Positions 1 through 5,021 of a stretch of DNA of 8,357 nucleotides are shown piece after piece. The notes beneath the pieces were generated by a model that did not search any database, was not told the DNA's origin, and was given only the letters and a program-made list of their open reading frames with translations. Source of the DNA: an uncultured Eubacteriales bacterium (GTDB lineage Bacteria > Bacillota > Clostridia > Oscillospirales > Oscillospiraceae); NCBI GenBank assembly GCA_900554855.1, contig USIZ01000047.1:1-8357 (forward strand), in the 5' to 3' direction. A program made the translations under genes and the position numbers. The first letter of the stretch is position 1; each line of letters begins with the position of its first letter.

Positions 1-3
1 AGG

Positions 4-46
4 GAAAAAGTCAGGGCGGCTCATAATGAATCGATCTGGCTTTTTC
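4..46 (+). terminator. Terminator-like hairpin before the tRNA genes
   Basis: Bases 4-14 (GAAAAAGTCAG) pair with 36-46 (CTGGCTTTTTC) over 11 pairs with one G-U, and a 21-base loop lies between. The 3' arm carries five T, and more pyrimidines follow. This fits an intrinsic terminator of a gene that ends left of the window. The large loop and the U-run inside the stem make it weaker than the two best terminators here. If it does terminate, the tRNA genes need a promoter of their own in the 60 bases before them, and I could not identify one. Confidence 0.42.
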
Positions 47-66
47 TCTTACCTTCTTTCAAAGAT

Positions 67-141
67 TGGGATGTCGCCAAGCGGTAAGGCACAGGACTTT
101 GACTCCTGCAGTCGTGGGTTCGAATCCCGCCATCCCAGCCA
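67..141 (+). tRNA. tRNA-Gln (anticodon TTG)
   Basis: The acceptor stem TGGGATG (67-73) pairs with CATCCCA (131-137), followed by discriminator G138 and an encoded CCA (139-141). The D-arm holds GCCAAGCGGTAAGGC, and the anticodon loop CTTTGAC gives anticodon TTG, reading glutamine CAA and CAG. The T-arm contains the standard GGTTCGAATCC. All four arms are intact, so the gene looks functional. It is 30 bases upstream of tRNA-Lys on the same strand and probably shares its transcript. A small hairpin in the gap (about 150-163) could be a processing site. Confidence 0.97.
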
Positions 142-171
142 TACAAATCAAGCGGTTTCGCTTTTATATTT

Positions 172-247
172 GATCCATTAGCTCAGCTGGCAGAGCACCT
201 GCCTTTTAAGCAGGGTGTCCGGAGTTCGAGCCTCCGATGGGTCACCA
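172..247 (+). tRNA. tRNA-Lys (anticodon TTT)
   Basis: The acceptor stem GATCCAT (172-178) pairs with ATGGGTC (237-243, one T-G pair). Discriminator A244 and an encoded CCA (245-247) follow. The D-arm is TAGCTCAGCTGGCAGAGCA, the anticodon stem CCTGC/GCAGG encloses loop CTTTTAA with anticodon TTT, and the T-arm is GGAGTTCGAGCCTCC. It reads lysine AAA and AAG. It is the second gene of a two-tRNA cluster and is followed at once by a strong terminator, which marks the end of that transcript. Confidence 0.97.
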
Positions 248-287
248 AAAAGAAGGACACTTGCTTTGCAAGTGTCCTTCTTTTTTT
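248..287 (+). terminator. Intrinsic terminator of the tRNA cluster
   Basis: A perfect 15-bp stem (250-264 with 268-282) with a three-base TTT loop is followed by an uninterrupted T-run to 287. The preceding A-run lets the pairing extend by two more bases. The stem starts only a few bases after the CCA of tRNA-Lys, as expected for the end of a tRNA operon. The A-run on the other side means it could also stop transcripts on the minus strand. Confidence 0.93.
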
Positions 288-382
288 GATTTCGCGTGTG
301 ATGCACGCTCCACTCCGAAGGTGGATTGAACTTGCTCGGCGGAAGGCCGGTGTGAGACGGGAGTTATGGAGGTAGAAAGAGC
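288..382 (+). other. Non-coding gap with three small hairpins upstream of vanZ-like gene
   Basis: This stretch separates the tRNA terminator from the VanZ-family gene. It holds three short inverted repeats in a row: GCGTG/CACGC (294-298/304-308), TCCAC/GTGGA (309-313/321-325) and CGGC/GCCG (337-340/346-349). Their serial order suggests a folded 5' leader. I do not recognise a known riboswitch, and I found no convincing -35/-10 pair, so the promoter of the downstream gene is unassigned. The end of the region (about 367-373) holds the ribosome site of the next gene. Confidence 0.3.
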
Positions 383-988
383 ATGTATAGAATATATAGT
401 GCACTGATTGAAATGATTGCGGCCTCTGTTTTTATAATCCCTATCTGGTGCATATATAATAAATTGCGTTTTCGCAGCTGGAAATTAACTGCTGTTTATA
501 TGGTGTTTGGGTTCTATCTATCTGCGGTTTTAGCGCTGGTAGGATTTCCTAATATAATATCGTTAAAAATTGAATTGACAGTAAATATAATTCCTTTTAT
601 ACATATGATACATGATGCTGTTAATGCGTGTTTGAATGTGCTGCTGTTTATTCCCTTTGGCTTTTTCCTGCCAGTGCTATGGAAAGAGTTCAGAAGCGCA
701 AAAACATTATGTATCGCTGGCTTTGCGATGACGTCATTTATCGAAATAGCTCAGATTTTCACAGGCCGAACGACGGATATAGATGACATTATTGTAAATG
801 TTGCAGGTGCTTTGATCGGATATCTTATTGCGTATTGCTTCACGAATGTCTTTACAAAAAGAATAGTAAATAGTGCGAAATTAAGTGATTTCTACATAAT
901 ATGTGCATCTGTAGTGCTTATTATGTTCTTCTTTCAACCATTTATTTCATCTTTGTTATGGGATATGGTTCTGTCAATTCCGGTTTGA
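383..988 (+). CDS. VanZ-family integral membrane protein
   Basis: This is a 201-residue membrane protein with about five or six hydrophobic segments (roughly residues 5-27, 36-54, 84-101, 108-127, 136-156 and 169-187). The VanZ-family signature is clear: NVLLFIPFGFFLP at 85-97, then E121-x2-Q124-x4-R129-x2-D132-x-DD(134-135)-x3-N139-x2-G142 before a hydrophobic segment. VanZ of the vanA cluster gives low-level teicoplanin resistance, but most relatives have no known substrate or reaction. No van cluster is present here, so a resistance role should not be assumed. The start has TGGAGGT at 367-373, nine bases upstream of the ATG. The gene is visibly richer in A and T than all its neighbours and uses many ATA and TTA codons. 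It directly follows a tRNA locus, so recent acquisition is plausible. A small membrane protein gene starts 24 bases downstream, probably in the same transcript. Confidence 0.88.
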   Translation: MYRIYSALIEMIAASVFIIPIWCIYNKLRFRSWKLTAVYMVFGFYLSAVLALVGFPNIISLKIELTVNIIPFIHMIHDAVNACLNVLLFIPFGFFLPVLWKEFRSAKTLCIAGFAMTSFIEIAQIFTGRTTDIDDIIVNVAGALIGYLIAYCFTNVFTKRIVNSAKLSDFYIICASVVLIMFFFQPFISSLLWDMVLSIPV

Positions 989-1012
989 CAAACAGAAGGA
1001 GATGATGATCGT

Positions 1013-1222
1013 ATGAGGATCCTATATGAACTATCATGGCTATGGGAAACGTTGGGCATCGCGCTTGTGGCTGCGGCTGTCTGCGTGGCTTGCGCCGCGC
1101 TGATCTGCAAAGCGGCGAAGAAGAAACTCGGCAAAAAGATGTTGACGGTTATTGGAGCGGCAGCGTTTGCCGGTGCGATTCTGGCGGTCATTCTGATCGC
1201 CCGGACACCGATGCCAATCTGA
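1013..1222 (+). CDS. Small two-helix membrane protein, unknown function
   Basis: This encodes 69 residues with two hydrophobic segments (about 11-33 and 43-63), separated by a short basic loop rich in lysine (KAAKKKLGKK, 34-43). That pattern predicts a hairpin membrane protein with the loop in the cytoplasm. A good ribosome site, AAGGAG at 996-1001, lies 11 bases before the ATG. The gene is 24 bases after the VanZ-like gene, and a strong hairpin follows it, so it looks like the last gene of a two-gene unit. Its base composition is GC-rich like the chromosome, in contrast to the VanZ-like gene. I do not recognise the family. Three other frames overlap it, but only this one has a ribosome site and membrane-protein logic. 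Confidence 0.68.
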   Translation: MRILYELSWLWETLGIALVAAAVCVACAALICKAAKKKLGKKMLTVIGAAAFAGAILAVILIARTPMPI

Positions 1223-1266
1223 TAGGACAGACAGTTTGCGTATGTCCGGCAAAATACGGCATCAGT

Positions 1267-1322
1267 AGGAAAGACCAGAACCGCAGGGCATTTGTCCTGC
1301 GGTTCTGGTCTTTCCTGTTTTT
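1267..1322 (+). terminator. Long perfect hairpin between convergent genes
   Basis: Bases 1267-1287 and 1296-1316 form a perfect 21-bp inverted repeat with an eight-base loop. On the plus strand a short T-rich tail (GTTTTT, 1317-1322) follows, so it best ends the vanZ-like/small-protein transcript. The convergent ABC operon ends at 1333, only 17 bases away. Read from the minus strand, the stem is preceded by an A-run but followed by ACTGATGCC, with no U-tract, so termination in that direction would be less efficient or would rely on 3' trimming back to the stem. Confidence 0.85.
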
Positions 1323-1332
1323 GGTGGAATAC

Positions 1333-2076
1333 TCAGTTATTGGAGCGGAAGCGGGAGAGAAATTCCTGCGTTCTGGCCTGAGTGGGATGCTCAAAAAGCT
1401 GCTTGGGCTCGCCCTGCTCGCAGATAACGCCATCGGCCATAAAGACGACGTGGTTGCTAACGTCCCGGGCGAAAGCCATCTCGTGAGTGACCACCAGCAT
1501 GGTCATGCCCTGCTTGGCCAGATCCTGCATGACGCTCAGCACCTCGCCCACCATCTCGGGGTCAAGGGCAGAGGTGGGCTCGTCGAACAGCAGCACCTCG
1601 GGCTCCATGGCCAGCGCCCGGGCAATGGCCACGCGCTGCTTCTGGCCGCCGGAGATCTGCCGGGGCCGGGCGTTGATGTAGGGGGCCATACCTACCTGCT
1701 CCAGATACTTCATCGCGTTCTGGCGGGCCTCCGCCTTGCTGCGCTTGAGTACCTTGATCTGCCCCACCATGCAGTTTTCCAGCACAGTCATGTTATTGAA
1801 CAGGTTGAAGGACTGGAACACCATGCCCACCTTGGAGCGGTATTCAGAGGCCTTCACACTCTTTCCGGTGATGTCCTGATCGTGAAAACGGATCTCACCG
1901 GAGGTGGGAGTCTCCAGCAGGTTGATGCAGCGCAGAAGGGTGGACTTGCCGGAGCCGGACGCGCCGATGATACTGGTCACGTCGCCGGGGGAGACGGTAA
2001 AGTCGATGTCCTTCAGAACGACATGGGCGCCAAAGGCCTTGGACAGGTGGCGCACTTCAAGGATCGTATCACTCAT
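1333..2076 (-). CDS. Polar amino acid ABC transporter ATP-binding protein (predicted lysine importer)
   Basis: This 247-residue cytoplasmic ATPase powers the importer encoded upstream. All ABC motifs are present: Walker A GASGSGKST (38-46), Q-loop Q88, signature ISGGQKQ (141-147), Walker B VLLFDE (161-166), D-loop SALD (169-172) and switch histidine H198 in THEM. Length and motifs match the GlnQ/HisP group of polar amino acid transporters. The start chosen is the ATG at 2076, giving MSDTILEVRH. It has a GGAGGGG ribosome site that overlaps the last codons of the permease gene, whose stop lies one base away, so the two are translationally coupled. A longer frame starting at 2118 would run into the permease and lacks family similarity. 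This is the last gene of the operon. Lysine as substrate is inferred from the upstream riboswitch; the ATPase itself does not show specificity. Confidence 0.96.
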   Translation of the reverse strand: MSDTILEVRHLSKAFGAHVVLKDIDFTVSPGDVTSIIGASGSGKSTLLRCINLLETPTSGEIRFHDQDITGKSVKASEYRSKVGMVFQSFNLFNNMTVLENCMVGQIKVLKRSKAEARQNAMKYLEQVGMAPYINARPRQISGGQKQRVAIARALAMEPEVLLFDEPTSALDPEMVGEVLSVMQDLAKQGMTMLVVTHEMAFARDVSNHVVFMADGVICEQGEPKQLFEHPTQARTQEFLSRFRSNN

Positions 2077-2077
2077 C

Positions 2078-2923
2078 TTAGTTCCCCTCCTTTGGATCAG
2101 ACAGGCTGCGCTCGTCAAAGGGCGTGCCCTTGTTGGGGTGAGAATAGGTGCCGGCGGTCATGGTCAGGGAGTCGGCCTGCACCAGCTCATAACTGTCGGA
2201 GCCGTCCATCTTCTTCTCCACCAGCCGCAGCAGCAGGGAGGCCAGCAGCGTCATGCAGAGATAGCCTACCATTTCGATGATGGCGGAGGGGAAGTACATT
2301 AGGTTGATGCCGACGATGTTGCGGTGTGTGGCAAAGAACTCCACAAAGCCGATGATGAACATGACGGAGGTGTCCTTGATGTTGATGATGAAGTTGTTGC
2401 CGATCTGAGGAATGATGTTGCGGATGGCCTGGGGCAGAATGACGCTGGTCATGGTCTGCACATGGGTCATGCCGATGGCCTTGGCCCCCTCGGTCTGGCC
2501 GGGATCAATGGAGATGATGCCGCCGCGGACGGATTCGGCCATGTAGGCGCCGGTGTTGATGGAGACAACGAGCAGAGCGCACAGCCAGATGCCGCCGTTG
2601 CCGGTAAAGGGAGTGTTGCCGGTGAAATAGGGAATGCCATAGTAGAAGAATACGGCCTGAAGCACCATGGGGGTGCCGCGAAACACCTCCACATAGATGC
2701 GCACCAGCACGCGGATGAGCTTCAGAAAGAAACGCTTGACGATATTGTCCTGTTTGGTATAGGGAATGGTGTTCAGAATGCCGCACAGCAGGCCGATGAG
2801 ACAGCCGATCAGCGTGGCGGCGATGGCCAGCACCAGCGTGTTGCGGATGCCGGACAGGTATTTCGGGAAATAGGCGACCCACAATTTTGAGATGTCGCTG
2901 CCCAAAGAAACCAGACGATCCAT
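2078..2923 (-). CDS. Polar amino acid ABC transporter permease (predicted lysine importer)
   Basis: This is a 281-residue inner-membrane permease of the HisM/GlnP group. Hydrophobic segments lie at about 28-50, 68-95, 111-128, 185-200 and 210-233. The cytoplasmic EAA loop that contacts the ATPase is clear: GAYMAESVRGGIISIDPGQ (125-143), followed by EGAKAIGMT (145-153). Permeases of this group act as dimers, here probably a homodimer because only one permease gene is present. The ATG at 2923 has an AAGGAG ribosome site at good spacing. The family domain ends near EKKMD (236-240), but the protein continues for about 40 polar residues rich in Ser, Thr, Asp and Pro. That C-terminal tail is unusual and its role is unknown. 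An 85-base gap with strong hairpins separates it from the binding-protein gene, and the ATPase gene follows one base after its stop. Confidence 0.96.
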   Translation of the reverse strand: MDRLVSLGSDISKLWVAYFPKYLSGIRNTLVLAIAATLIGCLIGLLCGILNTIPYTKQDNIVKRFFLKLIRVLVRIYVEVFRGTPMVLQAVFFYYGIPYFTGNTPFTGNGGIWLCALLVVSINTGAYMAESVRGGIISIDPGQTEGAKAIGMTHVQTMTSVILPQAIRNIIPQIGNNFIINIKDTSVMFIIGFVEFFATHRNIVGINLMYFPSAIIEMVGYLCMTLLASLLLRLVEKKMDGSDSYELVQADSLTMTAGTYSHPNKGTPFDERSLSDPKEGN

Positions 2924-2944
2924 AGGGGACTCCTTTCGTTTAAA

Positions 2945-2985
2945 CTGGCATCATCCGGCCCTGAAGATGCCAGAGCCGGATGATG
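2945..2985 (-). repeat. Overlapping, mutually exclusive hairpins between binding-protein and permease genes
   Basis: Two inverted repeats share bases. CTGGCATC (2945-2952) pairs with GATGCCAG (2966-2973), and CATCATCCGGC (2949-2959) pairs with GCCGGATGATG (2975-2985). Because 2949-2952 belong to both, only one stem can form at a time. The 11-bp stem is stronger. In the minus-strand transcript it lies just after the binding-protein stop and before the permease ribosome site, and only a short TTT follows it. It probably protects the 3' end of the binding-protein message or causes partial termination, giving more binding protein than permease. Confidence 0.7.
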
Positions 2986-3008
2986 AAACGGTGTTGATTT
3001 GCGGGACT

Positions 3009-3932
3009 TTAGATCTCGGGCTGGACGGCAATGGCCTCCTGCATGATCTGGTTGAAGTCCTCGGCGGTCATGGTGGAGAGCACGTCGTTCATGGCGTCCT
3101 TCAGAGCGGTGTTGCCCTTCTCAATGGAGATGCCGATGTTGATCTCGCCCTCGTCGACCTTGAAGTTATCGGACTCGTTGTTGGAGAAGTCCAGAATAGT
3201 CAGGTCGTCATAGGTGGCGCAGGCACCCATGGCGGTGGGCATATCGGTGCAGATGAAGTCCACGGTGCCGCTCTCAACGGCCATGATCATAGCGGGTGCG
3301 GTCTCGGCCTGAGTCTGAATGTCGGCGCCGGGGATCTGGGGCAGGCAGGAGTCATACCAGATGGTGCCGGTCTGGGCGGTGCAGGTGCCAGTCAGCTCGG
3401 AGATGCCGGTGGCGGAAGCCTGAGGGGCATCCTTCTTGGTGACGCAGACGATGGAAGCGTAGAAATAGGGACCGGCCATATCGACCTGCTGCAGGCGCTC
3501 CTCGGTCATGGACTGACCGGCGATGACGGCGTCAATGGTGCCGGCCTGCAGGGCGGAGATCAAACCGTCCCACTCGATGGCCATGACTTCCAGTTTCCAT
3601 CCGTACTGTTCGCAGATCTTCTTGGCGATCATGACGTCGTAGCCGTTGGCATAGCTGCCGGGGTTGTTGACGATCTCAACAGCGCCGTTGGAGTCGTCGC
3701 TCTGAGTCCAGTTGTAGGGAGCATAGGCGCACTCCATGCCGACGGTCAGCACGCCGTCCTCGGTGCCGGGGATGGCATCGTCGTCGGAAGCGGCAGAGCC
3801 GGAGGCGGAAGCGGCACCGGCGCTCTTGTCAGCGCTGGCAGCAGGAGCGGCAGAGCCGCTGTTGGAGCCGCCGCAGGCGGCCAGCGCCAGCACCATAGCC
3901 AGAGCCATGATCAAAGCAAGCAGTTTCTTCAT
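3009..3932 (-). CDS. Amino acid ABC transporter substrate-binding lipoprotein (predicted lysine)
   Basis: This 307-residue binding protein belongs to extracellular solute-binding family 3. It starts with a lipoprotein signal: basic MKK, a hydrophobic stretch, then lipobox LAAC with lipidated Cys20. A flexible Ala/Ser/Gly linker (21-52) follows, then the binding domain (about 60-300), with landmarks GMECAYAPYNW (65-75), GYDVMIAKKI (98-107), WDGLISALQAGTIDAVIAGQS (121-141, bilobed core) and MTEER (142-146). It would sit on the outer face of the membrane and deliver substrate to the permease. The ATG at 3932 has a modest site, AAAGGG, nine bases upstream. It is the first gene of the operon, behind a lysine riboswitch, which is the reason to predict lysine. 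Without the riboswitch only a polar amino acid could be claimed. Confidence 0.95.
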   Translation of the reverse strand: MKKLLALIMALAMVLALAACGGSNSGSAAPAASADKSAGAASASGSAASDDDAIPGTEDGVLTVGMECAYAPYNWTQSDDSNGAVEIVNNPGSYANGYDVMIAKKICEQYGWKLEVMAIEWDGLISALQAGTIDAVIAGQSMTEERLQQVDMAGPYFYASIVCVTKKDAPQASATGISELTGTCTAQTGTIWYDSCLPQIPGADIQTQAETAPAMIMAVESGTVDFICTDMPTAMGACATYDDLTILDFSNNESDNFKVDEGEINIGISIEKGNTALKDAMNDVLSTMTAEDFNQIMQEAIAVQPEI

Positions 3933-3964
3933 GTTACATTACCCTTTCTTTCTGTTCTTTTGAT

Positions 3965-4007
3965 AAAAGAAAAACCATGAACGCGATCCGATGGGATGCG
4001 CTCATGG
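3965..4007 (-). terminator. Riboswitch expression-platform terminator
   Basis: On the minus strand, an arm starting CCATGAGCGC (from 4007) pairs with one ending GCGTTCATGG (3975), with a single bulge and a CATC loop. T-rich TTTTTCTTTT (3974-3965) follows. It lies between the lysine aptamer and the binding-protein start codon, 32 bases before the ATG. This is the position of the regulated terminator in transcription-controlling lysine riboswitches. When lysine is bound the hairpin should form and shut off transport. Confidence 0.85.
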
Positions 4008-4045
4008 CAAAAAGACGAACGTATGAAGGAAAAAACGCCTTATGT

Positions 4046-4213
4046 CACGATAGCGCTCCACATTGAGTCGTGGCAGTCTGGCGGATGTTCTCCGACAGCC
4101 CAGGCGGCGCCGCCCATCCAGACGGAACCCCTTCGGCGGCGTACCCTTTCACCGGCAGCGGGGTGGATGCCCCACGGCGGCCGGTTACTGATGCTTGCCG
4201 CGCCTCTATCATG
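4046..4213 (-). promoter_or_regulatory. Lysine riboswitch (L-box) aptamer
   Basis: The minus strand carries the conserved landmarks of the lysine riboswitch in order. These are GATAGAGG (4210-4203) at the 5' side of P1, AAGCATCAGTA in the P2 region, TGAAAGGG (4151-4144), GCCGCCGAAG (4140-4131), CTGGGCTGTC (4103-4094), ACTGCC (4077-4072), a CCAC/GTGG hairpin, and GCGCTATC closing P1. P1 is CATGATAG (4213-4206) paired with CTATCGTG (4053-4046). The layout and the 168-base length closely match the Bacillus subtilis lysC leader. It senses lysine and is followed by an intrinsic terminator, so lysine should repress the importer. Frames overlapping it on either strand are not genes. Confidence 0.9.
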
Positions 4214-4228
4214 TAAATCTTTAGTGAA

Positions 4229-4257
4229 ATATTAGCACGCCTGCAAGGCGGCGTCAA
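4229..4257 (-). promoter_or_regulatory. Sigma-A promoter of the lysine importer operon
   Basis: On the minus strand, TTGACG (4257-4252) and TAATAT (4234-4229) are separated by exactly 17 bases. Transcription would begin near 4222, about nine bases before the P1 stem of the riboswitch. That gives a leader of about 290 bases containing the whole aptamer and terminator. The match to consensus is strong, and the position fits the riboswitch. Confidence 0.88.
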
Positions 4258-4466
4258 TAGAAATTCTGATTTTTGGCAATATGCCGGGATTTGGAGAATT
4301 ATATGCAGGAAAAATGTCAGATGGGTGCAAACTGTGGCGCGGCATTGTGATTGCCGGGTTCCAACGTTCTCACCGGAGTTTTACGGAGTGTTTTGCCGAT
4401 GCGCAAAAGCCCTCGGTAGAGTTTCGCCGTCCGCAGAAGGCAAAATAGAATGCATCCGCTGGTAGG
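4258..4466 (+). other. Non-coding stretch between the importer promoter and the Rrf2 gene
   Basis: About 200 bases with no gene I can support. It contains degenerate short repeats with alternating GGAG/TTTT/CCG character: CCGGAG at 4373-4378, CGGAGTGTTTTGCCG at 4386-4400 and CGGTAGAGTTTCGCCG at 4416-4431. A 65-codon minus-strand frame over 4317-4514 overlaps the end of the regulator gene, has no good ribosome site and looks accidental. The segment might be a dispersed intergenic repeat, which cannot be judged from one copy. No promoter was assigned. Confidence 0.4.
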
Positions 4467-4503
4467 AAAGCCGGAGGGCTCATAACGTGGGCATTCCGGC
4501 TTT
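4467..4503 (-). terminator. Hairpin after the Rrf2-family regulator gene
   Basis: AAAGCCGGA (4467-4475) pairs with TCCGGCTTT (4495-4503). Inside, after a short internal loop, GCTCA pairs with TGGGC around a TAACG loop. It begins eight bases after the regulator stop on the minus strand. The T-run after it on that strand is only three bases before CC, so it is a weak intrinsic terminator or a 3'-end stabiliser. Confidence 0.6.
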
Positions 4504-4510
4504 TCGAGCA

Positions 4511-4942
4511 TCAAATAATATAGTTGTCGCCATCCTGCGACGAGGCCATCAGATCGGCGATGGTGGTGCCGTCAAAGTAGTCATTGATGAGCTTGAACAG
4601 CCCCTGCCACAGCGGCAGTGTGCGGCACTCGCCCACGCGCTCGCAGGGGGCCGCATCATTTTCCAGACAGGCCACCGGCGCCAGCGTGCCCTCAGTCAGG
4701 CGCAGAATGCTGCCCACCGTGTACATCTCCGGATCGCGGGTGAGCCGGTAGCCGCCGCCCTTGCCCCGCAGCCCGGTCAGAAACTTTTTCTGCACCAGTA
4801 TTTTCAGAATGCTCTCCAGATATTTTTCCGAGATCTCCTGTCGCTGTGCGATCTCCTTCAGCGGGATATAGCCTTCTGTCTGGTGCTCAGCCAGATCGAT
4901 CATTACCCGCAGGGCGTAGCGTCCTTTGGTCGAGATCATCAT
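4511..4942 (-). CDS. Rrf2-family transcriptional regulator, CymR-like
   Basis: This 143-residue DNA-binding repressor starts with the family hallmark ISTKGRYALR (3-12). A winged helix-turn-helix follows, with IPLKEIAQRQEISEKYLESI (26-45) holding the recognition helix and LRGKGGGYRLTR (58-69) the wing. A dimerisation helix and the GTTIADL segment (125-131) come after. Three cysteines, C92, C100 and C106, lie where IscR and NsrR carry Fe-S ligands, but the first spacing is seven residues rather than five. The protein ends in Asn-Tyr-Ile-Ile. Bacillus CymR, the cysteine-metabolism repressor that works in complex with CysK, also ends in isoleucine. The gene is divergent from cysK, which supports a role in sulfur or cysteine control. 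AAGGAGGG (4956-4949) precedes two adjacent ATGs (4942 and 4939), and either could be used. An IscR-type Fe-S sensor is the main alternative. Confidence 0.92.
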   Translation of the reverse strand: MMISTKGRYALRVMIDLAEHQTEGYIPLKEIAQRQEISEKYLESILKILVQKKFLTGLRGKGGGYRLTRDPEMYTVGSILRLTEGTLAPVACLENDAAPCERVGECRTLPLWQGLFKLINDYFDGTTIADLMASSQDGDNYII

Positions 4943-4973
4943 GGAAATCCCTCCTTACTTATTTGTTAAACCA

Positions 4974-5002
4974 ATTATATAACAAGGTAAATGGGAATTC
5001 AA
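4974..5002 (-). promoter_or_regulatory. Sigma-A promoter of the Rrf2-family regulator gene
   Basis: On the minus strand, TTGAAT (5002-4997) and a consensus TATAAT (4979-4974) are separated by exactly 17 bases. Transcription would start near 4967, giving a short leader of about 25 bases before the ATG. GGGAATTC (4993-5000), a CymR-box-like core, overlaps the -35 element, so the gene could be autoregulated. Confidence 0.85.
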
Positions 5003-5021
5003 CAGGAAAAACAAGAAAAAA

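Noticed and set aside
183..404. Minus-strand 73-codon frame over the tRNA-Lys gene
   Set aside because: It translates the tRNA and its terminator in reverse; such tRNA-shadow frames are a common annotation artefact.
172..404. Integration site with a duplicated tRNA-Lys 3' end
   Set aside because: I looked downstream for a direct repeat of the tRNA 3' end and saw none, and there is no integrase gene in the window.
1036..2280. Long plus-strand open frame (414 codons) opposite the ABC ATPase and permease genes
   Set aside because: It is antisense to two well-supported ABC genes, has low-complexity His/Gly/Leu-rich translation typical of GC-rich shadow frames, and lacks a family match or ribosome site.
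3935..3945. A start-stop ATG-TAA just before the binding-protein start codon
   Set aside because: It lies only two bases after the AAAGGG ribosome site, too close to be efficiently used, and two-codon coincidences are frequent.
2892..3980. Plus-strand open frame of 362 codons opposite the binding-protein gene
   Set aside because: Its translation is Gly/Ala/Asp/Val-rich with no recognisable domain, and it mirrors the lipoprotein gene, which has a clear signal peptide and family motifs.
4045..4257. Short frames on both strands over the importer leader
   Set aside because: The interval is explained by the promoter and lysine riboswitch; the frames have no ribosome site or family match.
4317..4514. 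65-codon minus-strand frame overlapping the end of the Rrf2 gene
   Set aside because: No convincing ribosome site, overlaps the real stop codon region and the hairpin, and has no recognisable domain. It was kept only as part of the unexplained intergenic interval.
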